A stretch of DNA of 7,125 bases, taken from NCBI GenBank assembly GCA_913050205.1, contig CAJXAU010000079.1:1-7125 (forward strand). Direction: 5' to 3'. The position numbers and the translations under genes are program-made. Position 1 is the first letter of the stretch; each line of letters begins with the position of its first letter. Positions 6,386 to 7,125 of the stretch are shown here, piece after piece. Below the pieces are notes generated by a model that ran no database searches, was not told the origin of the DNA, and was given only the letters and a program-made list of their open reading frames with translations. The stretch is from an uncultured Verrucomicrobiota bacterium. GTDB lineage: Bacteria > Verrucomicrobiota > Verrucomicrobiia > Limisphaerales > UBA1096.

Positions 6386-7125
6386 ATGAAAAACATCATT
6401 ACATTGACGGCTGCGTTACTGGCCCCCTTGACGATTCTGGCGCAGGAGAAAAAGGGACCGTACGCGAGTGACTTCGATTTGCCCGGTTCACGCGCCGAGG
6501 TTTACAAAACCATCGGCGACGTGAAGTTGAAGGTTTACATCTACGAGCCCAAGGGCCACAAGGCCGGGGCCAAGCGTCCGGCAATTGTCTTCTTTTTCGG
6601 GGGAGGGTGGACTGGCGGCACACCGAAACAATTTCAGGAACACTGCCGCTACCTCGCCTCGAAGGGCATGGTCGCCATGGCGGCAGATTACCGCGTGGCG
6701 AGCCGGCAGGGCACGAAGCCGTTCCATTGCGTGCGCGACGGCAAATCAGCCGTTCGCTGGATTCGCCAGAATGCCAACCGACTTGGCATCGACCCGAATC
6801 GTGTGGCAGCCGGCGGTGGGTCGGCCGGCGGACACGTGGCTGCCAGCACCGGTACACTGCCCAAGCACGACGAACCGGGCGAAGACATGAAGATCAGCTC
6901 CGTCCCCAACGCGATGGTGTTATTCAATCCGGGAGTCATAACAGCTGAACTTAAAGGGGTTAAAGAGTTTGGTGCGGACCGGAAGAGGCAATTGGAAAGG
7001 ATGAAACGTCGACTCGGAGTGGAAGATCCGACGACGATGTCTCCGTATCATAACATTCGAAAAGGGATGCCTCCCTCGCTGCTGCTACACGGTAAAGCAG
7101 ATACAACGGTGCCATACTTGGTAGC
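6386..7125 (+). CDS. Secreted alpha/beta-hydrolase, esterase/lipase-like (3' end outside window)
   Basis: The frame stays open from the ATG at 6386 to the window edge, giving 246 complete codons. Residues 1-19 are a signal peptide (MKNIITLTAALLAPLTILA), so the enzyme is exported. FFFGGGW (69-75) corresponds to the HGGGW oxyanion motif of hormone-sensitive-lipase/BD-FAE-type esterases, with Phe in place of His. GGGSAGGH (143-150) carries the nucleophile S146 in a GxSxG elbow. HGKADTTVP (235-243) supplies the likely catalytic Asp239; the catalytic His should lie just beyond the window. The family hydrolyses carboxylic esters such as acyl or feruloyl groups on polysaccharides, but the substrate here is unknown. 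It starts six bases after the dehydrogenase stop with no Shine-Dalgarno, suggesting co-transcription. A periplasmic or extracellular esterase releasing a product that the cytoplasmic dehydrogenase then oxidises is a plausible but untested link. Confidence 0.88.
   Translation, partial: MKNIITLTAALLAPLTILAQEKKGPYASDFDLPGSRAEVYKTIGDVKLKVYIYEPKGHKAGAKRPAIVFFFGGGWTGGTPKQFQEHCRYLASKGMVAMAADYRVASRQGTKPFHCVRDGKSAVRWIRQNANRLGIDPNRVAAGGGSAGGHVAASTGTLPKHDEPGEDMKISSVPNAMVLFNPGVITAELKGVKEFGADRKRQLERMKRRLGVEDPTTMSPYHNIRKGMPPSLLLHGKADTTVPYLV

Noticed and set aside
6399..6857. 152-residue minus-strand frame
   Set aside because: It is antisense to the esterase, whose signal peptide, GxSxG elbow and HGxxD motif make the plus strand the coding strand.

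Overview
The window looks like part of a chromosome from the Planctomycetota/Verrucomicrobiota (PVC) group, more likely Verrucomicrobiota. The evidence is a textbook Planctomycete-type cytochrome c domain (PSCyt1), a secreted esterase with the FGGGW oxyanion variant that I associate with this group, moderately high GC, and no clear Shine-Dalgarno sequence at any visible start. Taxonomy is inferred from domains only. There are five protein genes, two of them cut by the window edges. I see no rRNA, tRNA, CRISPR array, transposase or integrase.

Left block (1-2999, + strand): the 3' part of an MtrA/DmsE/PioA-type multiheme cytochrome c (eight heme motifs visible, the last a CX4CH) overlaps by one base (TGATG) an exported 786-residue protein. 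That protein combines an N-terminal monoheme PSCyt1 domain with a large MtrB/PioB-like outer-membrane beta-barrel. Together they look like a porin-cytochrome conduit that carries electrons across the outer membrane, with the unusual feature that the porin carries its own heme. This is the most interesting system in the window.

Middle block (3041-4993, - strand): a convergent gene for a polytopic O-antigen ligase/polymerase-family (Wzy_C) protein with a C-terminal TPR region, probably for surface polysaccharide. A small GC-rich hairpin separates the two convergent gene ends.

Divergent intergenic region (4994-5245): it holds a nearly perfect 24-bp-arm inverted repeat and two 16-bp copies of a palindromic sequence.

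Right block (5246-7125, + strand): a zinc-dependent MDR alcohol dehydrogenase and, six bases later, a secreted alpha/beta-hydrolase that runs off the window. They are probably co-transcribed.

Across the whole window the 10-bp palindrome CTTGGCCAAG occurs eight times, in coding and non-coding DNA, against roughly 0.01 expected by chance. This resembles a highly iterated palindrome (HIP1-like) signature.
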